Shown here in pieces: positions 22,870 through 33,783 of a stretch of 64,000 bases of DNA (positions are counted from its first letter, which is position 1; each line of letters begins with the position of its first letter). The position numbers were made by a program, and so were the translations under genes. The DNA is from Tretioscincus oriximinensis. Lineage: Eukaryota; Chordata; Lepidosauria; Squamata; Gymnophthalmidae. The stretch spans positions 891,995 to 955,994 of the forward strand of contig JAJVDF010000509.1 in NCBI GenBank assembly GCA_022410635.1, given 5' to 3'. The notes beneath the pieces are model-generated. The model searched no databases, was not told the origin of the DNA, and saw only the letters and a program-made list of their open reading frames with translations.

Positions 22870-23353
22870 CTGCTCCCAGCCACCCCAGTGTGAGAGGCTA
22901 GGCCTGGCTGGTGGACCCCCGCAACAGTAGAGGACTGCAGCTTCAGAGGAGCAGGACCAGGGCAGCCAAGAACCATCTCAACACCGTGGACTCAAGTCCA
23001 CTATCAAGGAGGGAAGTTGCGAGGGTGGGGCTTTAAGAGGTGTTTGTGTTGTTTTTAATTTTTTTTAGTAGTTTAATATTGTTTTACTATATTTTTTATA
23101 TATTGTGTTATATTGTTTTAATATATTGTGCTTGTGGGAAGGTTCTGCATTGGGAGGGTTTTGTATTGAGGGAGGGAATGTGTTGCCAAGACCAGGTCCT
23201 AGGAGGTGGAGAACAGGCACAGGGGGCTGCCATCATTGTGGTGACCGGCAGGGGGAGATATGGCGTTGGGAGGCAGAAGAGACAGATCACAAGAAGGGTT
23301 GACAGATGCATTAAGGCTGTCATCCCTTCTATTCTGCTCCCAACCAGCAGAAT

Positions 23354-24020
23354 TTGGGGGTGCCTGTCAACCAGCCCATTTCTCTGGTGCTGCTGCTTTT
23401 AAATGCCAGGTCAGTCCAGAATAAAACATCTGTCATCCATGACTTGATCCTGGATGAAGGGGCTGACCTGGCATGTATTACTGATACCTGGGTGGACGAT
23501 CTGGGTGGGCCTAGTCTTACTCAGCTCTGTCCCCCAGGTTATTCAGTACAATACTGTTCCAGAGCAGTGGGGCGGGGAGGGAGTGTTGCTATGGTCCATA
23601 AGGCTTCTATCTCCCCCACCAAGTAGCCAATTCGCTCTGCTTCAGGGTTTGAGGGGCTGTTCCTGCTGTTGGGCAATAGAGACAGAATAGGGATGTTGCT
23701 GGTGTACCCAGCTGCCCAGCAACCTCCCTATCTGAGTTGGCTAAGGTGATCTCTGATGTGGTGTTGGAACCTCCCAGCACTGTGGTGTTGGGGGATTTCA
23801 ACATTCATGCAGAGGCTAGCCTCACTGGGCCTGCTCAGTCCTTCATGGCCTCCAAGACAACCATGGGACTGTCTCAATGGGTTACTGGCCCAACACACAG
23901 AGCAGGACATACTCTCAACCTGGGCTTTGCCTCAGAGTGAGTTGGTGAGAGTCTGTTGATAGGAGTGCTTGTGTTAAGCCCTTTGTCATTGAAGGACCAT
24001 TCCCTGGTGAGATTTGGACT
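23354..24020 (+). pseudogene. L2 APE-type endonuclease region
   Basis: LLNARSVQNK, DLACITDTW and VLGDFNIHAE follow the order of APE endonuclease motifs in L2-group LINEs. The usual catalytic ETW is DTW here, and the late SDH motif reads KDH (about 23992-24000). Stops separate the blocks (frames 23354-23626, 23737-23940 and 23956-24336). The protein would nick target DNA in a living element; this copy is dead. Confidence 0.8.
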
Positions 24021-24839
24021 TACAGTGGCAGTTCCCCTCTGCAGGGGTGAAGGACCTATTCAGATGGTCCGCCCTCGGAGACTTATGGAATCTGGGCAAT
24101 TCCTGAATGCTCTGGGGGATTTTCCAGTTGGCATGGATGGCACTCCTGTCAAGGTTCTGGTCTCTCTTTGGAATCAGGGGATAACCGGGGCTATCGACAT
24201 GCTTGATCCCAAGTGCCCTCGTCGTATCTGTGGAGTCCGTAGACCACCCTGGTATTCTGGGGAGTTAAGGGCGATGAAACAGCAAGGCCGACGGCTGGAG
24301 TGCAGGTGGCGTAAATCCCAACAAGAGTCTGACTGAGGACATTATTGTGCCTACCAGGTGGAGGTGGTGGCAATGAAAAGGAACTATTTCTCTGCTACCA
24401 TTGCATCTTCGAGTAGTCATCCAGCAGAGCTCTTTCAAGTGGTAAATGGCCAGATAAGATCCAGCCCAAGATTGCAAGGGCAAAGGCCATCCAATATCTG
24501 CTGTGACAAATTTGCAAGGTACTTTGAGAGCAAAGTTGCTCAGATTCGTGCGGGATTGGATGCCACTCTTGTGAATAGCCAGGAGGAAGTGCCCAGAGAA
24601 CTGTCTGGTCCTGTTATCTTGGATCAGTTTAAATTGTTGTGCCCTGATGATGTGGACAAGCTGCTTGTTGGGGTTCGGCCAACATCTTGCCCTCTGGATC
24701 CTTGTCCTTCCTGACTGATAAAAGCCAGTCGGCAGGGTATGACCGGGTGGGTTCAGGCAGTAGTGAATGTTTCTTTGAGGTATGCGGTGGTCCTGCCAGC
24801 TCTCAAAGAGGTGCCCTCTCCTCAAGAAGCCTTCCCTGG

Positions 24840-25325
24840 ACCCATAAGAGTTAAACAACTACCACCCGGTGGCCAACTTACCCTTCCTGGGCAAGGTTCT
24901 GGAGAGGGCCATGCCTTTTCAACTGCAGGCATACTTGGAAGAAACGGATTATCTAGACCCATTTCAATTTGGGAGAGGTCATCAGGAGATTTGGAGTGAA
25001 GCATCATCAATATGCAGATGACACTCAGCACTATCTCTTTGTTCCATCTGAATCAGGAGAGGCAGTTGAAGTGCTTGACAGGTGCCTGGAGGCAGTGATG
25101 GGCTGGATGGGGGCCAATAAATTGAAGCTGAATCCAGACAAGACAAAGGTGCTATGTGTCTCTTCATCCCAGGTCCATGAAATGTGTAGGCACTCTGTCC
25201 TGGATGGAGTTGAATTGCCCTATAAGGGACGGGTGCGAAATCTAGGGGTGCTTCTGGATCCTTCGCTGACACTTGAAGATCAGGTGGAGGCGGTGCCAGG
25301 AGCACCTACTTCTAGCTACGTCTAG
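24840..25325 (+). pseudogene. L2 reverse transcriptase, internally deleted
   Basis: NYHPVANLPFLGKVLERAM and YLDPFQF (24855-24968) are early reverse-transcriptase motifs. They join directly to GEVIRRFGVKHHQYADDTQ (from about 24970), which contains the catalytic YADD box. In L2 proteins roughly a hundred residues separate these blocks, so about 300 bases are deleted at about 24968. The region continues with GWMGANKLKLNPDKT. Confidence 0.8.
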
Positions 25326-25543
25326 TCTGCCAGTTGCAGCCACTTCTGGTCAGGGGGGATCTGGCCACAGTGATCCATGCTCTGGTAACTTCCAGGTTGG
25401 ACTATTGTAATGCACTCTATATGGGAGTGCCCTTGAAAACAATTCGGAAGCTGCAGCTGGTGCAGAATGCAGCTGCTAGACTGCTGGCCGGTTCAGGTGA
25501 CTGGACACACATCACGTGGGTCCTGAGAGAACTGCACTGCCCT

Positions 25544-26528
25544 AACCTTTAAAGCCTTAAAAATGAGGTTAAAAATCAAATGCGTGCAGGGAAAACGCAA
25601 TTAGAAGACAGCAGAATTCTCAACAAAAAAAACATAGTTACTAAACTATATGCACTATTAATAGACCTCGGGTTTACTAGGAAGTCAAAAAATAGAGAAT
25701 ATTGGAACAGAGAGCTCAATATCACTGACGATGAATGGAGTAAATGGATATTAGACGTGGAGAAAATTAAATATAACAAATTTAAAGGGGTGGAAAAAAA
25801 AACTGCTTAATTGTTGGTATAAAACCCCGAAACAAATGTCACATATAACCGCCTCATCCCACAGTGCTGGCATGGATGTAACACCCCAGGTACGTACTTG
25901 CACATGTGGGCAACATGCCCCCATGTAGATACATTTAAAAATATGGTTTATAATGAATTGAAAGAGTTAACGGGCCGGAACATCCCAGATAATACTAAAA
26001 TGTGGATCACTAACGACCCAGGGAGAACAATTGGAACAACAGACGAGTCTAACATTATAAAACAGGGAATATANGCCGCCCACATAGTCATCGCACGGGG
26101 CTGGAAAGACCATACAAAATGGACTCGTCAGATATGGTACGATTATATGGCGGAAATAATGATGCTGGATGCGGTGANGGAAAGGAGATTGAATTTAATA
26201 AATATCCAGATTAAATACAAATGGATACAAAAATGGAAAGTAATTTACGATAAGGTGATATCAGGCAATCAAAATATATATGTAATAATTAAAGAGACTA
26301 TACCTCTTATGCAGAAAATGAGATTGATAATTTAGTACGACCATGCCTATTTTGATCCCGGTCTGAGATAGTGGGTGGGGGGAGGGCGAATAAGGCTTTG
26401 GATGTTGTGGATGTTTTGTTGTATATCTCCTGTTTTGTTGTTTTATGTCGTGTATTTATTTGTTATCTTGTGTATGGTTTTGTTATTATAAATAAAATCC
26501 AAAAAAAAAAACAACCTTTAAAGCCTTA
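25544..26528 (+). mobile_element. 5'-truncated L1 inserted in L2, 16-bp duplication
   Basis: AACCTTTAAAGCCTTA occurs at 25544-25559 and 26513-26528, a perfect 16-bp target duplication. The insert between them ends in AATAAAATCC and a short A run. Its frames encode L1 ORF2 C-terminal blocks: LYALLIDLG, MWATCPHVDTF, VIARGWKDHTKWTRQ and WYDYMAEIMML. Removing the insert makes the L2 reading (KALYNLGPKYL) continuous. This is a clear target-primed insertion, younger than the L2. Confidence 0.9.
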
Positions 26529-26921
26529 TATAACTTGGGCCCCAAATATCTAAAGGAATGCCTTCTCCCATATGAACCTGCCTGTGCCTTAAGATCTGCA
26601 TGGGAGGCCTCCTCCTGACTGTACTACCACCCTCAGTGGCAGAGAGGGAGGGAACCCAGAATGCAGTCTTCTCTGTTTCAGCCCCCAGACTATGGAATAG
26701 TCTCCCCCTCGAGATGCATCAATCACCATCTATGTGCCCTTTCAGAAAACGCTTAAAGATGCACCTCTTTGGCCTGACCTTTGGCTGAGAAAACTACTGT
26801 CTCCTACCCATTTTTAGATATGGCTGTTTTTAATGTGTTAAGATTATGGTTTTATCGTTAATCGCCCTGAGATCTATGGGTATAGGGAGGTAAAAAAAAT
26901 GTAAATAAATAAATAAATACT

Positions 26922-26990
26922 AGTAAGCCATTCTGAGTCCCTTCAGGTGAGAAGAGTGGGGTAAAAGAACCAGATTTTTTCTTCCTTCTC
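26922..26990 (+). mobile_element. SINE family 1, 3' half of the split copy
   Basis: TAGTAAGCCATTCTGAGTCC and then TTCAGGTGAGAAGAGTGGGG are the family 1 3' part, ending near CTTCCTTCTCC. It supplies what the 21519-21737 copy lacks. Confidence 0.6.
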
Positions 26991-29146
26991 CAAATAGTTA
27001 GTGTTAGTGTGTTAGAGTGGTAGAGTGTTAGAGTGGTAGTAGTAGTAGTAATAGTAGTTGATGGTGATGATGATTAGTAAATTAGTATAAAGCTTTGTTA
27101 ATGCATACATAAAGGACATAAAATATGCTTATGATCTGTTATGCATGAAGAACAGAAACAGTCTTCAAAATTAATATGAAATAGCTGTGTCTAAGTCTGA
27201 TATTCATAACAAAAAGTAAAGTCCTTAATTCTGCTTTCTGTCAAGTGCTACTAGTCCCATCTGCCCATTAAAATATTCAGAAAGTTTTCACTAGAAGCCA
27301 TATGCAGTATAAACAATCAGCATTTTTCACTGAAAACGCCCATATTAAGTCAAAGCAGATGCTATTCTAGAAGAAGAATACAGATCTTATAAGTTTTGCT
27401 ATGAAAAAAACTTAACAGATGAGAAGAAGAAAATGTACTTGCACTCAGTTGGCTTGTGCACTTGTTATTCAACAGTATTAAATGAACTTTGGTGAATGTT
27501 CCAGGTGTTAATGGTTATTTAAATATTATTATTGGAAAAGAATGACATTCTCCTTAATAGAGTGTGTGATCCATTGCCATGTCAAGTGATGATAAGTGTC
27601 CTTCACATAGAAATCTGGAGTAATGTATTTCCAATAATACAATATTGTATTTATCTACAATGCAAAGCTTTACTGTAAGGCAGGAAGCAATTTAATCCTT
27701 GCTAAGAAAACTGAAGTCCGTCAGGCCAGTGAAAGCAATGATCCCCCATTGAACCAACAGGACACCTATGAGGCCTATTTGCTCAACTTGCCTGTACCAC
27801 AGAATCACATGTTCATGTCATTTAGTAGTCATGTGACATCATTTATGGTTACAAATACAATCAATTGACCCATTGCTGTGCCAGGAAAGGGTGGTCTCAA
27901 AAACAACGAACCACTGCCTTCACTCTCCCCTCCTTTGTACATGCTCATGGGACCCTCGGTTTACAAAGGCTTATGGTTACCATTTTTATAAGTCCATTTA
28001 ATCAGGCCCTCGGTGTAGAAGACCGAAGTTCATACACATTTTCCATGAAGTCATGGTGTGGAATTAGTACCAAAAGCTGATCAAGAAATTCTGTAGGAAT
28101 AAAATAGATAAAAGCTTTAAGACACTTGTAAATAATGTTCTCTATTTATAGCTTAATGCATTGTGCCTTTATCAAGCAATGTAAAACAGTTTTTTAAAAA
28201 ATAAGCCTGCTAGATATATTACAGCAACTTTGATCAACAGTAACATAACATTAATATAAAAGCACTTACATAAACATTATCATGAACTGAGAAGTTTTTC
28301 TTAAAGGAAAAGCATTTGCAAAGTTCACAAACAAAATATGTAAGAGATTCAATGGCACCAGCCACACCTTTATAATTGAGCATTCATTTTACTTGAACTG
28401 CAGTCACACTGGTGCTACAGCCACTTTCCCATGTATGTAGGCTCTTGGAAATCCCGGCATTTCTACTGGTACCCTAATTGCCATAATCCCTGACAGGATC
28501 AATTTATTTATGGTGCTATTGATATTACCTTTCAGCTGCTTCTGTACTGTGAAAGTCACTCCATTCCATGTGGATTCATGAAGGAGGACTCTTGGCACTG
28601 TGGACTGAAAATGATTGATTTCGATCATCTGTAGCAGGATCCCTGTTGGGGTGAGTGGAAATTACACTCACAGCTGTTGAGATATGAGTTCTGACCCACT
28701 GTTGCAGAGGGTTTGAGTTTCCTCATTTATTATTCTGCAAATAACAAACCATCCAACCATCCAATATATTACACAAAATACAAACATGAATACACCCCGA
28801 AACAAAACCCATCCACCACCACCAGATCTGCGTCTATTTTATAGAATTTACAACCATTTTTTAAGCATGTGGTGTAATTCTTTACATAATATGTTCCACA
28901 TAGAACCCAGTCCCTGACTATCTTAACCACAGCATACAATCTTCTTTTTCTTATTATATCAAATTGCATAATTTCAAATACGTACCTTATCCAGTTATTA
29001 ACATTTCACGATATGAGATTTTTCCAGCCCCTCACCTGTGTCAAATAGTTAGGAAATATCTGCCTTTGTCATTAGTTCTTTCTGGTATGGATGACCCAAA
29101 CAACCATTTTTTTGTTCCAATTTTTTTCTTTTTGTCATTATATAAA
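26991..29146. other. Mostly unrecognised; simple repeats and possible old LINE tail
   Basis: A GTTAGAGTGGTAG and TAGTAG/GATGAT simple repeat lies at 27000-27080. The antisense frame at 28769-28969 and the AATAAATGAGG-like 3' sequence near 28720-28735 suggest a decayed retroelement tail on the minus strand, unconfirmed. The frames at 27865-28080 and 28404-28628 are not recognised. Confidence 0.4.
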
Positions 29147-29220
29147 CTGCTCAAAACAATTAAGGGAACACTTTAACATACACTGTTATGTTAAAGTGTT
29201 CCCTTAATTATTTTGAGCAG
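29147..29220. mobile_element. Mariner-like foldback MITE
   Basis: CTGCTCAAAACAATTAAGGG with AACACTTTAACATA is followed, after a six-base loop, by its near-perfect inverse ending TTTTGAGCAG. The arms are about 33-34 bp. CTGCTCAAAA...TTAAGGGAACACTT is a known Tc1/mariner-type terminal repeat found in many animals, and TA-rich flanks fit. A diverged copy lies at 60475-60553. Confidence 0.75.
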
Positions 29221-30285
29221 AATGTATTTTTTTAATATTTACCTAGAACTCTACCAGTTTTGCAGAGTAAATACGCAGCTTTCAGGGCTGTAAAGAATAG
29301 GCTGTCTGTATTATTCTTCCAGGATAATTTGTTCATTCCAACAGGAAGGCATTTAGCTTTATTTTTTGATAAAGTATTCTGACAAATTAGGATTCAGAAT
29401 GTGATGTAGTTCTATCCAGCATTAAAGGCTGGTGCACATGAAGGGGGAGGGGGAAGCAAAAGGGGATTTAAAATCAGACTATCCCAATTGCCCATCCATT
29501 TATACTTAGCTGGAGAAGCAGGCAAGACTTGGACCCAGAGGACAATAACATACATGTCAGCCAGCTGCAACCTGCAGTTCTGACTGGCTTGTATCTTTTC
29601 ATGTGAATGCCAAGTCCCGTATATTAAGGACAAACCCAGGGCTGCAGACAGCTTCCTTATGGAGGCAGCAGCCATTTCAAGCTCAAACCGAGGAACATCA
29701 GCAATTAAAGAAATCCAAGATAATGGAGTTTTTCCAGGTAGGTCCTGGGAGGAAAACAGAAGCTCCATTGTCACATAGGAAACATCATCTGCCTTAGTAA
29801 AACAACTCATCTGCCTTAGTAAAACAACTGATATTTGGATTAAATAGACAAGTCTGCATTTGGCCATCAAAGAGGAACTATGTTCCCTTTTTGAAATGCC
29901 AACAGTTTGGTAAAAATGTTTTAATGGAAAATATACTGGTAGTAATCCTAATTTTGTATATAGCAAGAAAGATCTTATAGTTAGGAAATGCACTCTCATT
30001 CTGTTGGCATTCACTTACCACTACCCATTAAGCTTCCATCATGGGTGACATCATTTCAAACCTATGTTCTCATTGAACTCTTGTGCATAAAACAACTTAA
30101 AAGCCAATAAAGGCCTTTCAGCTAGAAAGGGGCAGATAAATCTTCCTTCTCTGTATTTTGGGTACCATGCCAAAAAAGTTCTTTGCCCAATTATATTTGA
30201 AAAAAAATGTTCTGTACTGACTCCATCAAAAGCTTTTTATGAACATATTCATTTTTTTTCTTGGTTGCACTGAACTGTTGTGGTG
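29221..30285. other. No recognised element; one 200-codon antisense frame
   Basis: An antisense frame of 200 codons spans 29412-30014. I recognise no domain, and a perfect 22-bp tandem duplication (29786-29807 and 29808-29829) lies within it. The region is otherwise unassigned. Confidence 0.4.
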
Positions 30286-30640
30286 ATTTGACAGGCTCAC
30301 TAGCGAGCAGGAAACTTAAGACAGACAAGAGGAAGTATTTTCACGCCAAGTGTCATCAGTCTTTGGAACTTCCAAAAGAGGTGGTGACAGTACCCAGACA
30401 AGATAGTGTCAAGAAAGGATTAGACAAGTTCAAGGAGGCCAAATATACCAATGGCTTCTACAATGGATACCTAGACACAGCCTCCAGGTTGAAGAGAGGA
30501 GGAATGGTTCTGAATGCCATTTGCCTTCTTCTGGTGCTTGAGAATTCCCAGAAGCAATTGATATATTATTAACTGAGAAAGAATGCTGGACTAGATGGGC
30601 TGAAGCCTGATTCAACAGGGCTCCTCTAATGTTCTTAAGT
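30286..30640 (+). mobile_element. CR1-like LINE 3' end, sense
   Basis: It contains GACAAGAGGAAGTATTTTCA, GGATTAGACAAGTTCAAGGA and the terminal block GCTGGACTAGATGGGCTGAA, ending CTCCTCTAATGTTCTTAA. This is the sense orientation of the 3' end seen antisense at 3.06, 13.76, 36.03, 51.99 and 56.9 kb. Confidence 0.75.
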
Positions 30641-31962
30641 TCCAATGTTAGGCAACATGTATTAGCTCTTCAGTGGAAATCCTGTGCTTTTAGATAGCTG
30701 GGGAGTCATTAATAATCTGTAGCAAATAAGTAGAAAAACACATGTAAAACCCCTTGTTGAAGAAGAAGAGTTCAGCGATAAAGCTGCATAGATCAAATCA
30801 GAACTGCTGAAACTGAAAAATCAAAGTTTTAATTAAAATCTCTCAAGTTCTATTCCTTCCAATAATACGAGAAATGTTCTCCAAGCATTATGCAATGTCA
30901 AAGTTTTAATACAGTTATGNCCTGTGTCCTTAATATAAGACCAAAGTGCCTGGGTTTTTTATTTATTTATTTTGCCTTTTTACAACATCTGTTAAACAGC
31001 TCTTACTAGCAGCTTTGAGAAATCTCCACTTTGCAAAATGGATTTCTAACATTAACTCAGATGAAAGGAGATGCTTCGCTTCTTGTTTTCATAATAAATG
31101 TCTAATTAAATCAATGACATGTAAAGTTCTTCCACTCCTTCATTGGTAAATGCGAAAAGCAGTGAATTTCTATGCTCCAAGGTAATTTTATTGTATTGAA
31201 GAGGAGCAAATGATTAAAAAATATGTAAAAGGTACAGTTTTCAGAGTATTCTAAAAGTCCAAAGATCCTTAGTCCACATATTGTAGAGATTTCTCTAGCA
31301 ATATTTAGTTAAAGAAAATTGTTAGGGTCCGTAAAATAATCTAATTTTAAAATATTATATTATTTTATAAGAAAATACAAAAGTATTACCAAACACAAAC
31401 TGTGTTACATGAATATTATGTCTAACAACTTATTTACAATATTTATCTTATCCATATTTTTGCACTCTCATACAAATTACAATGAATCTTTCCATGATTT
31501 ATCACTTTTATGTCTTATCATACAATAATTTGAAGGTACTTTTACTATTACAATTTGGCATTTGTTCTTTAATATGTATCAAAATTATAATCTCCCATAG
31601 ATTATCATACCATTGCTATCCTTTTCTATCTATCCTAGTGATATTATTTACATAGCTGTCTATAATAATGCAGCTACACATTGACTTTTATTTCTCCCCA
31701 ATCATTCATATTGCAATATATGTAGGAGGCCTATTCCATGTATTATTTTATAATAGTAATTATAAAATGATTACTCATCATTCATTTTGTATTGATTGGG
31801 TATCTCATCAGGGAGACTACAGTCATCTTAAATCACTCCTCTGAATAGATCTAGTCTCATCTCTAAAAAAGATGGATTTCTTCAGAAAAATCAATGTGCA
31901 CATCATAAACTCAATCTGAACCTTTAGGTGGGTACTTCTCGCTACTCCAACCAATTCAAAGC
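30641..31962. other. AT-rich, no recognised gene
   Basis: 31330-31790 is very AT-rich and could be an old antisense LINE, but I see no coding block. Confidence 0.45.
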
Positions 31963-32275
31963 ACCATCATGCATGGGATGGATAAGGTGAATAGAGAAAA
32001 CCTATTTTCTCTATCACACAACACTAGGACCAGGGGGCAATCTTTGAAACTGATGGGGAGAAGAGTGAGAACAGACAAAAGGAAAGTACTTTTTTTTCAC
32101 CAAGAGGGCCATCGGCCTGAGGAATTTATTTCAGCCTGGATAGCTCTTAGACAGGATTAGACAAGTTCATAGAAGCCAAGGGCTTCTTGATACTGCCTCT
32201 GAGATGAAGCAACAGGCAGTATTCCTGAAATGCCACTTGCAGAACGTCGAGAATAGTTGAAGATTTTGTCTTCAA
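31963..32275 (+). mobile_element. CR1-like LINE 3' region, sense, 3'-truncated
   Basis: GCATGGGATGGATAAGGTGA, CTATCACACAACACTAGGAC, GACAAAAGGAAAGTAC and GGATTAGACAAGTTCATAGA match the region upstream of, and overlapping, the 30.29-kb copy. It stops before the GGACTAGATGGGC terminal block. Confidence 0.7.
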
Positions 32276-33439
32276 AATTAAAAGCACTTTAATTTATAAC
32301 TGATCTTAGAAAAAGCAGGGGGAAGTATTTTTAAACATTTTACAGAGTGTATCACCTAGGGATAAGCTTGGAAAATTCTGACACTCTCACGGGCCCTGAA
32401 AATAATTTGCTGGCCACAAAGTAAAGTTAAATTCAAATTGCTTTAGGAAAATGATATTAGTGTGCGACAGTGCTAAAAGATAGAGAATGACTGGCAATAT
32501 GCAGTAGAGAGTAGAGAAAGTGTCAAGTTTTAATAATAGATGTCAAACCGCATCTTTCAATTTTATGCATGGTACNTGCATGGCAAAGGAATGGCATTAT
32601 TTGCTTAAGTCTAGAATTGCTAATTGGACTGTGCTATTTGATAGAAACTTATTTTTGTAGAACAAATTTATGTGTTTAATCTCATTCTATGGTAAATGAT
32701 TCTTCTCTTTTTTATCAGGCCACAAGTTTGTCATATTATGTTTTCATATGCTATTGCACAGTGTGCTTTAAAAAATATCTAAAATCTTTATAGCGCAAAA
32801 TTATTTTAGTACTTGCAAATAACAAGTATCTTGAGCCAAAAATAATATTTTCAGAAATAGTTCTTCCATACAGAAATGTTTTCAAATCTAATTGTCGTAT
32901 TCTGCACAAGATACCTTCCAAGTATTTTATCAGTTCTCTTCATTTTCTGTGTGTCTAGAGGCAAATCGTTGTAGGAGCTGAAAAAACAATGATGAGGTCC
33001 AACTGAAAGCTTTGTTCTTAATTTGCCAATTTCCTTTTTGACTGCACACAATAATGAATTCAAAAGCACCTGAAAAGGGATAGCATCCAGATGCTGATGT
33101 CTTCATTCATATTAGCGCATTAATTCAAGNGCATTTCTGGCCCAAAATTTGAATTAGAGATGGTATGGAAATATAATACTATCTATAGGTGTTATTTGCT
33201 CATGATTAAATATCAACCTTTTTTTCTTAGTCTCAAATGTGCTACAAGACCCCCTAATTAGTTTTTCAGGACTAAATGTATTTTAAAAATTAGGCCTTTT
33301 TTGCACTAACCTGCTTTAACGCCCATTATATTTTTGCTTAATATGCTTCAGCTGTAGCCACACATTTTTTATTAAGCAGGTTGATCCACATTAGAAATGG
33401 AACAATGTTCTGCATCCACTTCGTATCAACACACCCTCA
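32276..33439. other. No recognised gene
   Basis: AT-rich, unassigned. Confidence 0.5.
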
Positions 33440-33783
33440 CAACTATTGAATTAGAAAGAATACGGTTGGGATCCGAATGTATCTCATTAGAATTAGAAGC
33501 AACCCATTTTGCAGTAATAGATCAATACTTGGTGTGTCAACTGATGCTGGCAGCAAAGTCAGTTGTTAAAAGGAACTGGACCGTCGAAGAGGAGTGATCA
33601 ATAAAGATGTGGTATGGATATATGGTGGATCAACTAAGATTTGAAGTTATAAAAGAAAGAAGAGATCGATTTATGGNTTTGAAAGTGGGTAGATCTTATG
33701 TGGATATAAGAACAAGATGAAGTAAATTAATTTTGAGACCTAAGGATATGATATGTAGGAAGGATGAGTATTGAAAAAGTGGC
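33440..33783 (+). mobile_element. L1 ORF2 C-terminal fragment
   Basis: The translation reads LVCQLMLAAKSVVKRNW, and past a stop MWYGYMVDQLRFEVIKERRD. This resembles the IARGWKD...WYDYMAEIM...RRL block of the L1 at 25.5-26.5 kb. A 3' untranslated remainder may resume near 34820 and end in an A-rich stretch at 35013-35040 (ATATGTAGGAAGG occurs at both 33754 and 34830). Confidence 0.55.

Larger units (their letters stand above)
22870..26921 (+). mobile_element. L2 LINE, degraded, carrying a nested L1
   Basis: A 5' leader (22870-23350) is followed by endonuclease blocks, reverse-transcriptase pieces, the C-terminal SRLDYCNALYMGVPL block (about 25395-25440), the VSAPRLWNSLP block (about 26680-26715) and a tail CCCTGAGATCTATGGGTATA ending in (TAAA)n. 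It is broken by frameshifts and stops. A piece of the reverse transcriptase is missing near 24968. A later L1 separates 25559 from 26513. Antisense frames here, including one of 197 codons at 24265-24858, are shadows. Confidence 0.85.

Noticed and set aside
24265..24858. 197-codon antisense frame
   Set aside because: It is the reverse shadow of the L2 coding region, whose sense strand gives recognisable reverse-transcriptase blocks.
27865..28628. Candidate host exons in 27.9-28.6 kb (frames of 71 and 74 codons)
   Set aside because: They are not recognised as any protein family. No convincing splice-site pairing or codon bias can be judged by eye, and conservation data would be needed.
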